The notes beneath the pieces were generated by a model. The model did not search any database, was not told where the DNA came from, and was given only the letters and a program-made list of their open reading frames with translations. 64,000 bases of DNA from Azospirillum sp. OGB3 (GTDB lineage: Bacteria > Pseudomonadota > Alphaproteobacteria > Azospirillales > Azospirillaceae). A program made the translations under genes and the position numbers. Shown piece after piece: positions 9,374 to 17,723 of this stretch. The stretch's first letter is position 1. Each line of letters starts with the position of its first letter. The DNA lies in the NCBI RefSeq assembly GCF_014192915.1, contig NZ_JACHYN010000003.1, positions 558,001-622,000 on the forward strand, written 5' to 3'.

Positions 9374-9796
9374 ATGCAACATGTTGCCTGGGATAAATCG
9401 ATGAGCGTCGGCGTCGACATTCTCGACGACGACCACCGAAAATTGCTCGACATGTTCAACCATCTATTGAAGGCCGGCATCGCGGAGAAGGACCGCGCCA
9501 GCCTGTCCGGGCTGCTGGGGGGCTTGCAGGAATACACGACCGTGCATTTCAAGCGTGAGGAGGCGCTGATGGAGCAGCAGGGCTATCCCGGCCTCGACGC
9601 CCACCGGGCCGCGCACCGCTATTTCATCGACGAGGTGCACAAGCTGACCTTGGACGATGACGACAGCAACGAGATGATGCTGCGCATCGACCTGATCCTG
9701 CTCCTGAAGGAGTGGTTCATCGAGCACATCCAGTCGGTGGACAAGCAGTACAGCCCCTTCATGGCCGAAGACGCCGGCAGCACCGCCACCCATTGA
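9374..9796 (+). CDS. bacteriohemerythrin
   Basis: The 140-residue four-helix-bundle protein carries a di-iron oxygen-binding site. The expected ligands are all visible: His21 (DDDHRK), His58 and Glu62 (HFKREE), His77 and His81 (HRAAH), His118 and Asp123 (HIQSVD). Single-domain bacteriohemerythrins bind O2 and serve oxygen delivery or sensing in microaerophiles, which fits an Azospirillum-like organism. The gene is alone, with a hairpin terminator just after the stop. Confidence 0.95.
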   Translation: MQHVAWDKSMSVGVDILDDDHRKLLDMFNHLLKAGIAEKDRASLSGLLGGLQEYTTVHFKREEALMEQQGYPGLDAHRAAHRYFIDEVHKLTLDDDDSNEMMLRIDLILLLKEWFIEHIQSVDKQYSPFMAEDAGSTATH

Positions 9797-9810
9797 GCGA
9801 ACGCGCGGAA

Positions 9811-9836
9811 GCCCCCGCACCGGGTGGAGCGGGGGC
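9811..9836 (+). terminator. hairpin after bacteriohemerythrin gene
   Basis: GCCCCCGC at 9811-9818 pairs with GCGGGGGC at 9829-9836 around a 10-base loop. Only a short T run follows (GTTCC), so it is a weak intrinsic terminator, or a bidirectional one for the convergent BON-domain gene. Confidence 0.55.
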
Positions 9837-9871
9837 GTTCCGGCAGCGCTGCGGCGTTTGCGTCACCGGCA

Positions 9872-10501
9872 TCAGAAGGCCATCGTGCCGCCCGGTTCGC
9901 GAAGGCGCAGATTGTTCTGGATGTGACGGACGCCGGAGATGGCGTCGGCCAGATCCTCGGCGCGGCGCTTCGCCATGCGGTCGTCCACCGTGCCGTCCAG
10001 CGTGACCTCACCGCCCGACACGGACACGGCGATGTCGGTCGCGTCGAGATAGGGGTCCTCGGTCAGCCGATCGTTCAGGTCGTCCTGGATCCGCTCGTCC
10101 GAGCGGGTGTAGCCCCGTGGGCCGCGACCGCGGAACTGGGCGCGGCGCTCATCCTCCTGGCGGCGGCGCTCGGCGTCGTCGTTGCCGAACCAGGACGCCA
10201 CCTCGTCGCCCGCCTGCTCCCAGAAATTGCGCTCCCGCGCCATGCCGATGGGTTCGTCGCGGTTGCGCTGATCCCGGATGCGGTCGTCGCGATGCCAGCC
10301 GCGTTCGGCGTGGCCCCAGTCGCTGCCCCAGCGACGACCGGGATCGCGCCCGCCGGAACCGCCGCTTTCGTAGTCACTCCGGGGATAACCGCCTGCGCCA
10401 TAGGCGCTGCGCCCAAATTCGTTGCGATCGCGGACGTCGCGGCGGTCGTCCTCGTCCACGTTGCGGGCCTCGTCCTTCCACCGGTTCTCGTACTGAGACA
10501 T
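9872..10501 (-). CDS. BON domain-containing protein
   Basis: The 209-residue protein has a charged, Arg/Asp/Gly-rich N-terminal half (RNVDEDDRRDVRDRNEFGRS) that looks disordered. A SWFGNDDAERRRQEDERR segment follows, then a C-terminal BON domain of about 70 residues (DDLNDRLTEDPYLDATDIAV, GGEVTLDGTVDDRMAKRRAE). BON domains bind phospholipid or are found in osmotic-stress proteins of the OsmY type. There is no signal peptide. The start MSQYENRW at 10501 is chosen because sequence upstream of it in frame looks non-coding. Confidence 0.85.
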   Translation of the reverse strand: MSQYENRWKDEARNVDEDDRRDVRDRNEFGRSAYGAGGYPRSDYESGGSGGRDPGRRWGSDWGHAERGWHRDDRIRDQRNRDEPIGMARERNFWEQAGDEVASWFGNDDAERRRQEDERRAQFRGRGPRGYTRSDERIQDDLNDRLTEDPYLDATDIAVSVSGGEVTLDGTVDDRMAKRRAEDLADAISGVRHIQNNLRLREPGGTMAF

Positions 10502-10615
10502 CGTGCCAGACTCCCGTTCGCCGTTGCCCGCCGCCCGTCCGGACGGCCCTTTTGCAACAGGGCGGCGCCGGGCTGCGTTCCCATTTCGACGCATCGCCGG
10601 AGTTTTCGCACAGTC

Positions 10616-10631
10616 TGGCACGCGGATTGCT
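10616..10631 (+). promoter_or_regulatory. sigma-54 (RpoN) promoter
   Basis: TGGCACG-CGGA-TTGCT matches the sigma-54 consensus TGGCACG-N4-TTGCW at every defined base. GG is at 10617-10618 and GC at 10629-10630, with the required 10-base spacing. The predicted transcript start is near 10642. No protein gene lies downstream on this strand before a strong terminator at 10662-10699. Confidence 0.7.
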
Positions 10632-10641
10632 GCGCTGCACA

Positions 10642-10699
10642 CAGTCATCCACGCAGCCTTGGCCCCGGTCCTCCCTTCGGACCGGGGCTTCTTTTTTTT
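10642..10699 (+). ncRNA. candidate sigma-54-dependent small RNA (about 55 nt)
   Basis: The stretch is bounded by the predicted start of the sigma-54 promoter and the end of an intrinsic terminator. It has no open frame worth the name. It lies between the 5' end of the BON gene and the 3' end of the CYTH gene, both on the other strand. It could be a nitrogen-regulated small RNA, or a leader that terminates unless an anti-termination signal acts. No RNA family was recognised. Confidence 0.4.
10662..10699 (+). terminator. strong rho-independent terminator on the plus strand
   Basis: GCCCCGGTCC (10662-10671) pairs perfectly with GGACCGGGGC (10679-10688) around a 7-base loop. The tract TTCTTTTTTTT follows on the plus strand. 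The T tract shows it terminates plus-strand transcripts, although both neighbouring genes run on the minus strand. Confidence 0.8.
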
Positions 10700-10712
10700 C
10701 CCGGACGACGGA

Positions 10713-11189
10713 TCAGGCCGCGCTGACCCAGCGGCGGATCGGGCTGCGCGACAGGGCGGAGTTGCTGTAGGCCGCCCGGTGCGTCACCTCCGCCCCCACC
10801 CAGTCGGGGAGCGGAACAAGTTGGTCGGCATGGGACAGTTCGACCTCGGCGATCACCAGACCGGCGTTCTCACCGCCAAAGACGTCGATTTCCCAACAAA
10901 GACCATGATGATGAACGAGGTAGCGGGTCTTCTCAATCAGGCCGCCGCGGCAACTGTGGCGCAGCAGGCCGAGGGCGAGATCAAGGGGAAGCGAATGTTC
11001 GGCCTCCTCGCGGCACAGGCCGCGGCGGGGGCCTTTGACGGTCAGCGTGGCGTCCGGCCCGGCCACCCGGACCCGGACGGTTCGGCCGTCGTCGGAAGGC
11101 AGATAGCCCTGGACGATGGACAGGCCGTCTCGGCACAGGGGGCGGATGTCCCTACGGACCAGAAACCGCCGTTCGATCTCAACCGCCAT
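10713..11189 (-). CDS. CYTH domain protein
   Basis: The 158-residue protein begins with the CYTH signature EIERRFLV (family ExExK, here with Arg in the last position). It continues with strands carrying alternating charged residues typical of the tunnel fold (GRTVRVRVAG, ATLTVKGPRRG, EAEHSLPL, CWEIDVFGGENAGLVIAEVE). CYTH enzymes act on triphosphates such as inorganic tripolyphosphate. I chose ATG 11189 because the signature normally begins within a few residues of the start; a longer frame from 11300 is unlikely. Confidence 0.88.
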   Translation of the reverse strand: MAVEIERRFLVRRDIRPLCRDGLSIVQGYLPSDDGRTVRVRVAGPDATLTVKGPRRGLCREEAEHSLPLDLALGLLRHSCRGGLIEKTRYLVHHHGLCWEIDVFGGENAGLVIAEVELSHADQLVPLPDWVGAEVTHRAAYSNSALSRSPIRRWVSAA

Positions 11190-11388
11190 GATACCGGCCT
11201 TTCGGCATATCGGACACCGTCGAGGATAATCGCCCGCCGTGCTGCGGCGCAACCATGCCTCATACGCATGAAGTCCATTCCTGCGTTGCGGTATTACCAT
11301 TTGAACACATCACCGAACAAGCACCCACGACGCACGTCCCGGCGCTCCGTGGTGGGAGCGGCCACCCGTTCTGGGGTAGCATGCCGCC

Positions 11389-11625
11389 ATGGCACAAGAC
11401 CTCGCACCCTGGCTGATTCTGTTCGCGCTCTACGGCGCGCCTCTCCTTCATGTGATGCTGTCACGGCGTGGCGGACCGTGGCGCCCGCCCCCCGGCACAC
11501 GCTGCCCTTTCGGCCCGCGGGCCGGCTGGGTGGTGATGGTTCTGATCCTGGGACCGATCGGCTGGCTGATGTTCGTGATGCGGAACGGGCGCCGTTCCCG
11601 TCCCGGCCGCAGCCCCGGAGCGTGA
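11389..11625 (+). CDS. small two-helix membrane protein
   Basis: The 78-residue protein has two hydrophobic segments (about 7-23, APWLILFALYGAPLLHVM, and 46-64, GWVVMVLILGPIGWLMFVM) joined by a basic, Pro-rich loop. It has a basic C-terminal tail, which suggests an inner-membrane protein with a cytoplasmic tail. The family is not recognised and the function is unknown. It lies alone between genes on the other strand. Confidence 0.5.
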   Translation: MAQDLAPWLILFALYGAPLLHVMLSRRGGPWRPPPGTRCPFGPRAGWVVMVLILGPIGWLMFVMRNGRRSRPGRSPGA

Positions 11626-11691
11626 CGCCCAAGGGCCGGTGGCGGAACGGGAACGGCGCCCGCGCGTTGGGTCGCCCGGACGGGTTGCCCG

Positions 11692-11850
11692 TCAGATCCG
11701 GCCCATCAGCAGAAGCACGATCAGGACCAGCAACAGCACGCCGAGGATGCCGCTGGGGCCATAGCCCCAACCGCGGCTGTGCGGCCAAGCCGGAACCGCG
11801 CCGATTAGAACGAGAATCAAAATGATAAGCAGAATGGTTCCGATGCTCAT
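11692..11850 (-). CDS. DUF3309 small membrane protein
   Basis: The 52-residue protein begins MSIGTILLIILILVLIGAV and ends ILGVLLLVLIVLLLMGRI. Two hydrophobic helices flank a central PAWPHSRGWGYGPSG turn, the typical DUF3309 pattern. GGAGG stands 5 bases before the ATG. Such peptides are common in alphaproteobacteria and their role is unknown. Confidence 0.88.
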   Translation of the reverse strand: MSIGTILLIILILVLIGAVPAWPHSRGWGYGPSGILGVLLLVLIVLLLMGRI

Positions 11851-12003
11851 GGCGTCCTCCCAAATGTGGAGCTTTCGCTGAGAAGAACGCGAGCTTGGCC
11901 GGCTGGTTCCAGCTTCACGCCTGTTCTTTGGCGCCCGCCCTCTCCATTCGGAGAAACGGCGCCCTACCCTTCCGGTCTTTCTGTAAATCCCGTTTCCATC
12001 GAT

Positions 12004-13689
12004 TCACATCGGCGGTCCGGTACGGCGACGCGGGCGCTCCCACACCTTCGCCAGCAGCGCCAGCTTGCTCCGCCCCGGCAGCCGTTCGTCCGACAGCGCT
12101 TCCAGGAAGTCGGCCAGACGCTTGGAGCGCATCACGCTGAAGGCGATCAGACCGACCGTCGCCAGAAGAACGAACAGGAAGAACAAAACGCGCGCCGGCA
12201 GCGGATCGTCGGCCATGGCGAGCAAGTTCATGCCGAGGAAGCCGGTGACCAGCGTGCCGATGGTGCTGACCACCGTCACCACGGTCAGCCGCAGCACCGT
12301 GTTGGCCTGCCGCCGCAGCCCGTCGCTGTCCAAGTAGTCGCTCATGTCCTGAACCTCGTCCCGCACCTCGGCGTAGAGGCGGTCGGTGCCGAGATGCCCG
12401 GCCCACAGGCGGAACAGGTCGCGCAGCGGCCCCTGGATCGACAGCTCATGGAACCAGTAGCGGTGGGTGAAGCGCAGGAAGATCTCGAACACCTGTCGGA
12501 TGTCGCGCTTGAACCGCTTGACCGACTCCACGGTGCCGATGTCGAGCTGGCTGACCGCCAGAACCAACCGATCGGACAGCATCACCAGCGCCGCCCGGTG
12601 GAAATGCACGACCAGCCCGAGCAGGAAATACTGGTGCCGGAACTGGCCGAGCAGCCCGGTTTCCGCGTCGGTGAAGAAGGCATCGGCCTCCGGCCCCACC
12701 ATGACCAGTGAATGGCCGCAGCACAGGATGCGGCTGCGCGTCCAGGCGCCGGGTGCCCGCGGGTCCCAGTAGCGGTCGTAGCAGTAGCGCTGCTCGAACC
12801 CCTCCAGGAAGGCGGGGGCGAAGGGCATCACCGCGCTGGGTCCTGGCCCCGATCCCGGCACCGATCCCGGCCCGGGCGATGTGGCGAAGCCCAGCCGCAC
12901 CCAGTCCGCCCGTTCCAGCCGTTCCGGCTCGTCCAGCGACAGATAGGCCATGGCCGGCATCCGCTGATATTCGAGCTGGCGGTAGCGCAGCAGCCCGGTC
13001 TCCTCCGAATGGTGGTGGACCAGGGGGCGCAGAAGGAACGACCAGTGGGCGGCGATGCGCGGCGCCCGGTGGCGGCACACGAAGGACAGATAGTCCGCCT
13101 TCCGCTCATAGTCGGAGACGGCAAGCACGGCACCATCGGCGCCAAGCCATTCGACGCGGTGCGGGCATTGCGCGGCGCTGCCGTCCGGCTCCCAGGCGGG
13201 CGGATAGGTGCGGCCCAGCCGGAACAGCGTGTCCTGCACGCGGTCCAGCGGCAGATCCTCGCCGAACAGCTCCACGACCAGGATCGCCACGTCGACGTCG
13301 TGGAAGAAATGCAGATCGACATGGGCAATGTTGAAGCGAAGCGGCGCCTGCCCCCGCCGCAGGATGACCGCCAGCGCCGCCGCGTCACGCCGCCGGAAGA
13401 CGCGGATCGGAGACCCGCCATAACCGGGCCGGTGGTCGCGCGACTCCCCCTCGCCATAGAGGAAACGCTGCACATAGGGCAGGAAGGACACGAACTCGCT
13501 GTAATGGCGCTCGCTGAATTCGCCGGTGTCCTGGGTGAACTCGTCCGCCACCTCCTGCCAGGGGCAGGTCGGCCCGCCCAGCCACTCCCAATGGTTCTGG
13601 ATCTGCGCGCCGTCCTTCAGCGGCATCAGCTGCACCGGCCACAGCAGGATTTGGCGAAACCGGCGCACGCGGATCGGGCTCTCGTCCAT
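12004..13689 (-). CDS. CorA-like membrane protein with GMN motif
   Basis: The 561-residue protein has a large N-terminal cytoplasmic region (about 1-470). At its C-terminus are two transmembrane helices, with GFLGMNLLA at the end of the first, so the GMN ion-selectivity motif of CorA magnesium/divalent channels is intact. The N-terminal region is longer than in classical CorA (total about 310-370 residues). It includes a low-complexity Pro/Gly insert (SPGPGSVPGSGPGPS, about residues 275-290), and I see no other domain. GGGAGGGG lies just upstream of ATG 13689. It could be a transporter for a divalent cation other than magnesium. Confidence 0.75.
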   Translation of the reverse strand: MDESPIRVRRFRQILLWPVQLMPLKDGAQIQNHWEWLGGPTCPWQEVADEFTQDTGEFSERHYSEFVSFLPYVQRFLYGEGESRDHRPGYGGSPIRVFRRRDAAALAVILRRGQAPLRFNIAHVDLHFFHDVDVAILVVELFGEDLPLDRVQDTLFRLGRTYPPAWEPDGSAAQCPHRVEWLGADGAVLAVSDYERKADYLSFVCRHRAPRIAAHWSFLLRPLVHHHSEETGLLRYRQLEYQRMPAMAYLSLDEPERLERADWVRLGFATSPGPGSVPGSGPGPSAVMPFAPAFLEGFEQRYCYDRYWDPRAPGAWTRSRILCCGHSLVMVGPEADAFFTDAETGLLGQFRHQYFLLGLVVHFHRAALVMLSDRLVLAVSQLDIGTVESVKRFKRDIRQVFEIFLRFTHRYWFHELSIQGPLRDLFRLWAGHLGTDRLYAEVRDEVQDMSDYLDSDGLRRQANTVLRLTVVTVVSTIGTLVTGFLGMNLLAMADDPLPARVLFFLFVLLATVGLIAFSVMRSKRLADFLEALSDERLPGRSKLALLAKVWERPRRRTGPPM

Positions 13690-13878
13690 GGCGCCCCTCC
13701 CCCTTGTCCTTCTTTTCCCACATCCTAACAGAGTCCGATCCGGCGAGAACGCGGCACCGAAGGGGGATTGCCGGGCGTTCGCGCCATCCCGTCGCGCCGG
13801 ACCATTAACCAGGACGAAAGCCCCGCCCTGATAGCGTCCCCCGTTCAGATCATGCGCCGGAGGAGAATTGATTTGCCG

Positions 13879-14556
13879 ATGACGCGCCGGATCGGGCTGT
13901 TCCTGCTGGCGGCTGGGCTGGGAGCGGCCACTCCCGCCCTGGCCGTTGAAGTCCCCACCTCCGACACCGTCTGCGCCGGCGAGGGCGCCGGGCGGCGCTG
14001 CACCGTGTCCACCGTCCAACCCTTCCCCGACAACCGGGGCGGACTCGGCGAACTGAGCATCAGCGCGGTGCGCGACGCGGCCTGCACCTCCCTCTACATC
14101 GTGTTCGACGAGCCCATCGCGCTTGCCCGCCCCGTCACGCTGGCGGTGGACGGCGCCCCGCCGCAGCGGTTCTACACGCCGCGGCAGCTTTCCGACCTCG
14201 CCGACACCCTCGACAAGGGGCCGCAGACCGGCGCCGCGCCGGAGGTGGGTCCGCCCGAATTCACCCGCTTCCTGTCCCAGGTCGCCGCGGGCGCCATCAC
14301 CGACGAGGTCGCCGGGACCGAGATGCTGAGGCGCTTCGCCGCAATCAAGGAACCGCGGCGCATCGGCCTGACCTGCGGCCCGATGGAGCGTCTGTTGCCG
14401 CTGATGCGCGCGGATCGCCCGCTGCGGCTGGAGTTCCAGAGGCAGGCCAACAGCGCAACCCAGCTCTATCACTGGCCGCGGCTCGACCGGCGGACCGTGG
14501 AATTCCGGCTCGGCGGCCTGTTGGAAGCGCTGGACCGCGCCATGCCCGGCTCCTGA
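13879..14556 (+). CDS. secreted hypothetical protein
   Basis: The 225-residue protein has a clear signal peptide (MTRRIGLFLLAAGLGAATPA, cleavage near ALA-VE). Four cysteines are scattered in the mature chain (TVCAGEG, RRCTVS, AACTSLY, LTCGP), which could form two disulfides. No family is recognised. The start is uncertain: GGAGGAGA is 12 bases from ATG 13879 but 6 bases from an in-frame TTG at 13873, so the TTG may be used. It is divergent from the CorA-like gene. Confidence 0.7.
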   Translation: MTRRIGLFLLAAGLGAATPALAVEVPTSDTVCAGEGAGRRCTVSTVQPFPDNRGGLGELSISAVRDAACTSLYIVFDEPIALARPVTLAVDGAPPQRFYTPRQLSDLADTLDKGPQTGAAPEVGPPEFTRFLSQVAAGAITDEVAGTEMLRRFAAIKEPRRIGLTCGPMERLLPLMRADRPLRLEFQRQANSATQLYHWPRLDRRTVEFRLGGLLEALDRAMPGS

Positions 14557-14741
14557 TGCCGCCATAGGGGTTAACCATTCCGGCCGCTTGACTGCACCCA
14601 CTCTTTGCCGTCCGACTCGCCCCATGTGGATGATTGGGCGAACCCGGGCCGGGCAAGCGGGTGTGCGACTTGAGAGCGCGCGCCGTCATCCCCATCCTGT
14701 CAAGGCAGGCCCCACCCATCGAGGACGGAGGAGAGCGGAGC

Positions 14742-15506
14742 GTGTTCGGCTTTGCGCGCAAACTGTGGTCGGACCCGGAACCCGTCGCGAGCCATGTGCC
14801 GCGGGGCGTGCGCGTCTACGCGGTGGGCGACATCCACGGACGGCTGGATCTGCTGGACCAACTGCTGGCGCAGATCGACCGCGACGCGGCGAGCGGCGCC
14901 GACCTCGTCAAGTACCTGGTCTTTCTCGGCGACTATGTGGACCGCGGTCCGGACTCCGCGATGGTCATCGAACGGCTGTGCCGGGAGCCCCTGCCCGGCT
15001 TCGGCGCCATCCACCTGCGCGGCAACCACGAGGCCGCGATGATGGACTTCATCGAGAAGCCGGAGGCCGGGCCGGACTGGCTGGAGTATGGCGGGCGGGC
15101 GACTCTGGCCAGCTACGGCGTTCCGGCCCCCGTCGAGGACGCCCCGCCGGAGCATGTGGAGGAAGCCCGCCAGCGCTTCGCCGCCGCACTGCCGCCCCAT
15201 CACCGGGCCTTCCTGGCCGGGCTGCGCTCCAGCGTCGCCATCGGCGACTATCTGTTCGTCCATGCCGGCATCCGCCCCGGCCTGCCGCTGCACCGCCAGC
15301 GCGACGAGGATCTGTTGTGGATCCGGCGGGAGTTCCTGACCTCCCACCTCGACCACGGCAAGCTCGTGGTGCACGGCCACACCATCGTCGAGCAGCCCGA
15401 CGTCCGTTCCAACCGCATCGGCATCGACACCGGGGCCTACGCCTCCAACCGGCTGACCGCGCTGGTCCTGGAGGGCGGGGAGCGCCGCTTCCTCTGCACC
15501 ATCTGA
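14742..15506 (+). CDS. PPP-family metallophosphoesterase (serine/threonine protein phosphatase-like)
   Basis: The 254-residue protein carries all PPP motifs in order: GDIHG, GDYVDRGPDS, RGNHE, then LFVHAGIRPG and VVHGHTIVEQPDV, which supply the remaining metal ligands. Such bacterial enzymes remove phosphate from proteins or act on dinucleotide tetraphosphates. I use the GTG at 14742 because GGAGGAGA lies about 7 bases before it; the in-frame ATG at 14634 has no ribosome site. There is no signal peptide, so it is cytoplasmic. Confidence 0.88.
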   Translation: MFGFARKLWSDPEPVASHVPRGVRVYAVGDIHGRLDLLDQLLAQIDRDAASGADLVKYLVFLGDYVDRGPDSAMVIERLCREPLPGFGAIHLRGNHEAAMMDFIEKPEAGPDWLEYGGRATLASYGVPAPVEDAPPEHVEEARQRFAAALPPHHRAFLAGLRSSVAIGDYLFVHAGIRPGLPLHRQRDEDLLWIRREFLTSHLDHGKLVVHGHTIVEQPDVRSNRIGIDTGAYASNRLTALVLEGGERRFLCTI

Positions 15507-15510
15507 CGCC

Positions 15511-16419
15511 TTACGGTGTGGCGGCCTGACGGCGCCAGTCCTTGAGGAAGTTGAGGAAGGCACGCAGCGACGCCGGGGGCTGGCGGCGCGACGGGTAGTA
15601 GAGGAAGGGGCCGGGGAAGCTCTGGCTCCAGTCCTCCAGCACGGCGACGAGACGGCCGGCGGCGATGTGTTCGCGCACATACTCGTCGAAGGTCATCAGG
15701 AACCCTAACCCGTCCAGCGCCGCCCGCAACTGGATGCCGGTGTGGCCGGCGTGGAAGGGTCCGCCGGGCTGGATGCGGACGATACGGCCGTCCTTCTCGA
15801 ATTCCCAGGGCGGGTGGGCGCCGCTGGCGTAGACGGTGGAAACGCTCGGCTTGCCCAGCAGGTCCTCGGGCCGCTCCGGCACCCCGAAGCGGTCGAGCAC
15901 GGATGGCGCTGCGCACAGCACGAAGCGCTGCGGCGGGCCGAGCGGCACCGCGATCATGTCCTGCGCCAGATGTTCCTCGTAGCGCACGCCCGCGTCGTAG
16001 CCCTGCGCCACGATGTCGATCAGGGCGATATCCACGGTGATTTCCAGCTCCACATCCGGAAAGCGGGTCAGGAAGGGCGTGACCATCGGGGCCAGCACGA
16101 GATCCACCGCCGGTGCCGGCGCGTTGATGCGCAGCCGCCCCGCCGGACGCCCCTGGCGCTCCCGCAGGTCCGACAGGGCGCCGGCCACCTCGCCCAGCGC
16201 CGGTTCCAGCCGGCGGAGAAGCTGCTCCCCGGCCTCGGTCGGGGCGACGCTGCGGGTCGTGCGGTTCAGCAGGCGGACTCCGAGATGCTCCTCCAGGTCC
16301 CGCATCCGCTGGCTGAGGCCGGAGACGGACACGCGCTGCTCCAGCGCCGCGCGGCGGAAGCTGCGGTGGCGGGCGACGGCGGCGAAGGCTTGCAGGTCGC
16401 GCAGGTCGGTGTCGTCCAT
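15511..16419 (-). CDS. LysR family transcriptional regulator
   Basis: The 302-residue protein has an N-terminal winged helix-turn-helix (DLQAFAAVARHRSFRRAALE, VSGLSQRMRDLEEHLGVRLL, NRTTRSVAPTEAGEQLL). A periplasmic-binding-like effector domain follows (about 95-300). It is divergent from an aldo/keto reductase gene 136 bases away, the classic arrangement in which the regulator controls its neighbour. A 15-residue longer start at 16464 is possible; I prefer MDDTDLRDLQ as usual for the family. Confidence 0.92.
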   Translation of the reverse strand: MDDTDLRDLQAFAAVARHRSFRRAALEQRVSVSGLSQRMRDLEEHLGVRLLNRTTRSVAPTEAGEQLLRRLEPALGEVAGALSDLRERQGRPAGRLRINAPAPAVDLVLAPMVTPFLTRFPDVELEITVDIALIDIVAQGYDAGVRYEEHLAQDMIAVPLGPPQRFVLCAAPSVLDRFGVPERPEDLLGKPSVSTVYASGAHPPWEFEKDGRIVRIQPGGPFHAGHTGIQLRAALDGLGFLMTFDEYVREHIAAGRLVAVLEDWSQSFPGPFLYYPSRRQPPASLRAFLNFLKDWRRQAATP

Positions 16420-16555
16420 TCCCTGGTTCCGATTATTCGATGTGGTGAACAGCCCGTTCGGCATTGTCCATCTTATCGGATCAATGGGGTCAGATCATCA
16501 TCCAGGGCAAGGCGGCGCTGGTACGGCGCCGCGACGGACGGAGAGGATCAGGAAC

Positions 16556-17557
16556 ATGGAACAGCGCACGCTCGGGGCCGCCGGCCCCGTCAGCTCGGTC
16601 ATCGGTCTCGGCTGCATGGGCATGTCGGATTTCTACGGCCCCGCCGACCAGGAGGAGAGCATCGCCACGATCCACGCGGCGCTCGACGCCGGGATCACCC
16701 TGCTCGACACCGGCGACTTCTACGGCATGGGGCACAACGAGCTGCTCATCCGTGACGCCCTGCGCGGGCGCGACCGCGACAGGCTGCTCACCAGCGTGAA
16801 GTTCGGCGCCCTGCGCGACCCACAGATGGGGTGGAACGGCTACGACGCCCGCCCGGTGGCGGTGAAGAACTTCCTGACCTACTCGCTGCGCCGGCTGGGG
16901 GTGGACCACATCGACATCTACCGCCCGGCGCGGCTCGACCCGAGCGTCCCCATCGAGGATACCGTTGGCGCCATGGCCGATCTGGTGAAGGCCGGCTACA
17001 TCCGCCACATCGGCTTGTCGGAGGTCGGCCCGGACACCATCCGCCGCGCCGCCGCGGTGCACCCGATCAGCGATTTGCAGATCGAATATTCCCTGATTTC
17101 CCGCGGAATCGAGGAGGCCATCCTGCCGACCTGCCGGGAGCTTGGCACCGGCGTCACCGCCTACGGAGTGCTGTCGCGCGGCCTGATCAGCGGCCACTGG
17201 AGCAAGGACCGGGCGGGCCAGGATTTCCGCAGCCGCAGCCCGCGCTTCCAGGGCGAGAATCTGGACCGGAATCTGGCGCTGGTCGAGCGCCTGAGGGAGA
17301 TCGCCCAGCGCATCGGCGGTTCGGTCGCCCAGGTCGCCATCGCCTGGGTGGCGGCGCAGGGCCGCGACATCGTCCCGCTGGTCGGCGCCCGCCGCCGCGA
17401 CCGTCTGGCCGAGGCGCTGGGCGCCCTGGACCTTACCCTGTCGGCGGAGGATCTGGAACAGCTCGCCCAAGCCCTGCCGCCGGGTGCCGCGGCGGGCGAG
17501 CGCTACCCGGCGGCCCAGCTCGCCCACATGGACAGCGAGACGTACAGGCAGCGCTGA
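16556..17557 (+). CDS. aldo/keto reductase
   Basis: The 333-residue NADPH-dependent oxidoreductase has a TIM-barrel fold. The catalytic Asp and Tyr lie in LLDTGDFYG and the Lys in TSVKFGAL. The usual catalytic His strand reads IDIYRPARLDP, so the His is replaced, as in one AKR subgroup. Cofactor-binding elements are VPLVGARRRDRLAEALGAL near the C-terminus. GGATCAGGA stands before the ATG. It probably belongs to the regulon of the divergent LysR gene. The substrate is unknown. Confidence 0.9.
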   Translation: MEQRTLGAAGPVSSVIGLGCMGMSDFYGPADQEESIATIHAALDAGITLLDTGDFYGMGHNELLIRDALRGRDRDRLLTSVKFGALRDPQMGWNGYDARPVAVKNFLTYSLRRLGVDHIDIYRPARLDPSVPIEDTVGAMADLVKAGYIRHIGLSEVGPDTIRRAAAVHPISDLQIEYSLISRGIEEAILPTCRELGTGVTAYGVLSRGLISGHWSKDRAGQDFRSRSPRFQGENLDRNLALVERLREIAQRIGGSVAQVAIAWVAAQGRDIVPLVGARRRDRLAEALGALDLTLSAEDLEQLAQALPPGAAAGERYPAAQLAHMDSETYRQR

Positions 17558-17566
17558 GTTTTGCCC

Positions 17567-17713
17567 CCACCCCGACCCTCCCCCGCTTTCGCGGGAGAGG
17601 GAGACCTGTCCCCTCCCCTGCGAAAGCTCTCGCGCAAACCAAAGATTTGCGCTGACGCGGCAGGCGGACCTTTGGTCCGCCGAGAGCGGAGGAGGGTTAG
17701 GGAGGGGGCACCA
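17567..17713. repeat. long intergenic inverted repeat (different family)
   Basis: The left arm CCACCCCGACCCTCCCCCGC pairs imperfectly with a right arm GGAGGAGGGTTAGGGAGGGG. Inner pairings include CTTTCGCGGGAG and CTGCGAAAGCTC. It lies between the convergent aldo/keto reductase and pyruvate kinase genes, and its sequence differs from the three-copy element elsewhere in the window. It is likely a dispersed palindromic repeat that also ends transcription. Confidence 0.6.
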
Positions 17714-17723
17714 TTGCTGGAGT

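Noticed and set aside
12004..14625. A single 873-codon minus-strand frame joining the CorA-like gene with upstream sequence
   Set aside because: The part beyond 13689 is antisense to the secreted-protein gene and looks non-coding. A strong ribosome site marks the real start at 13689.
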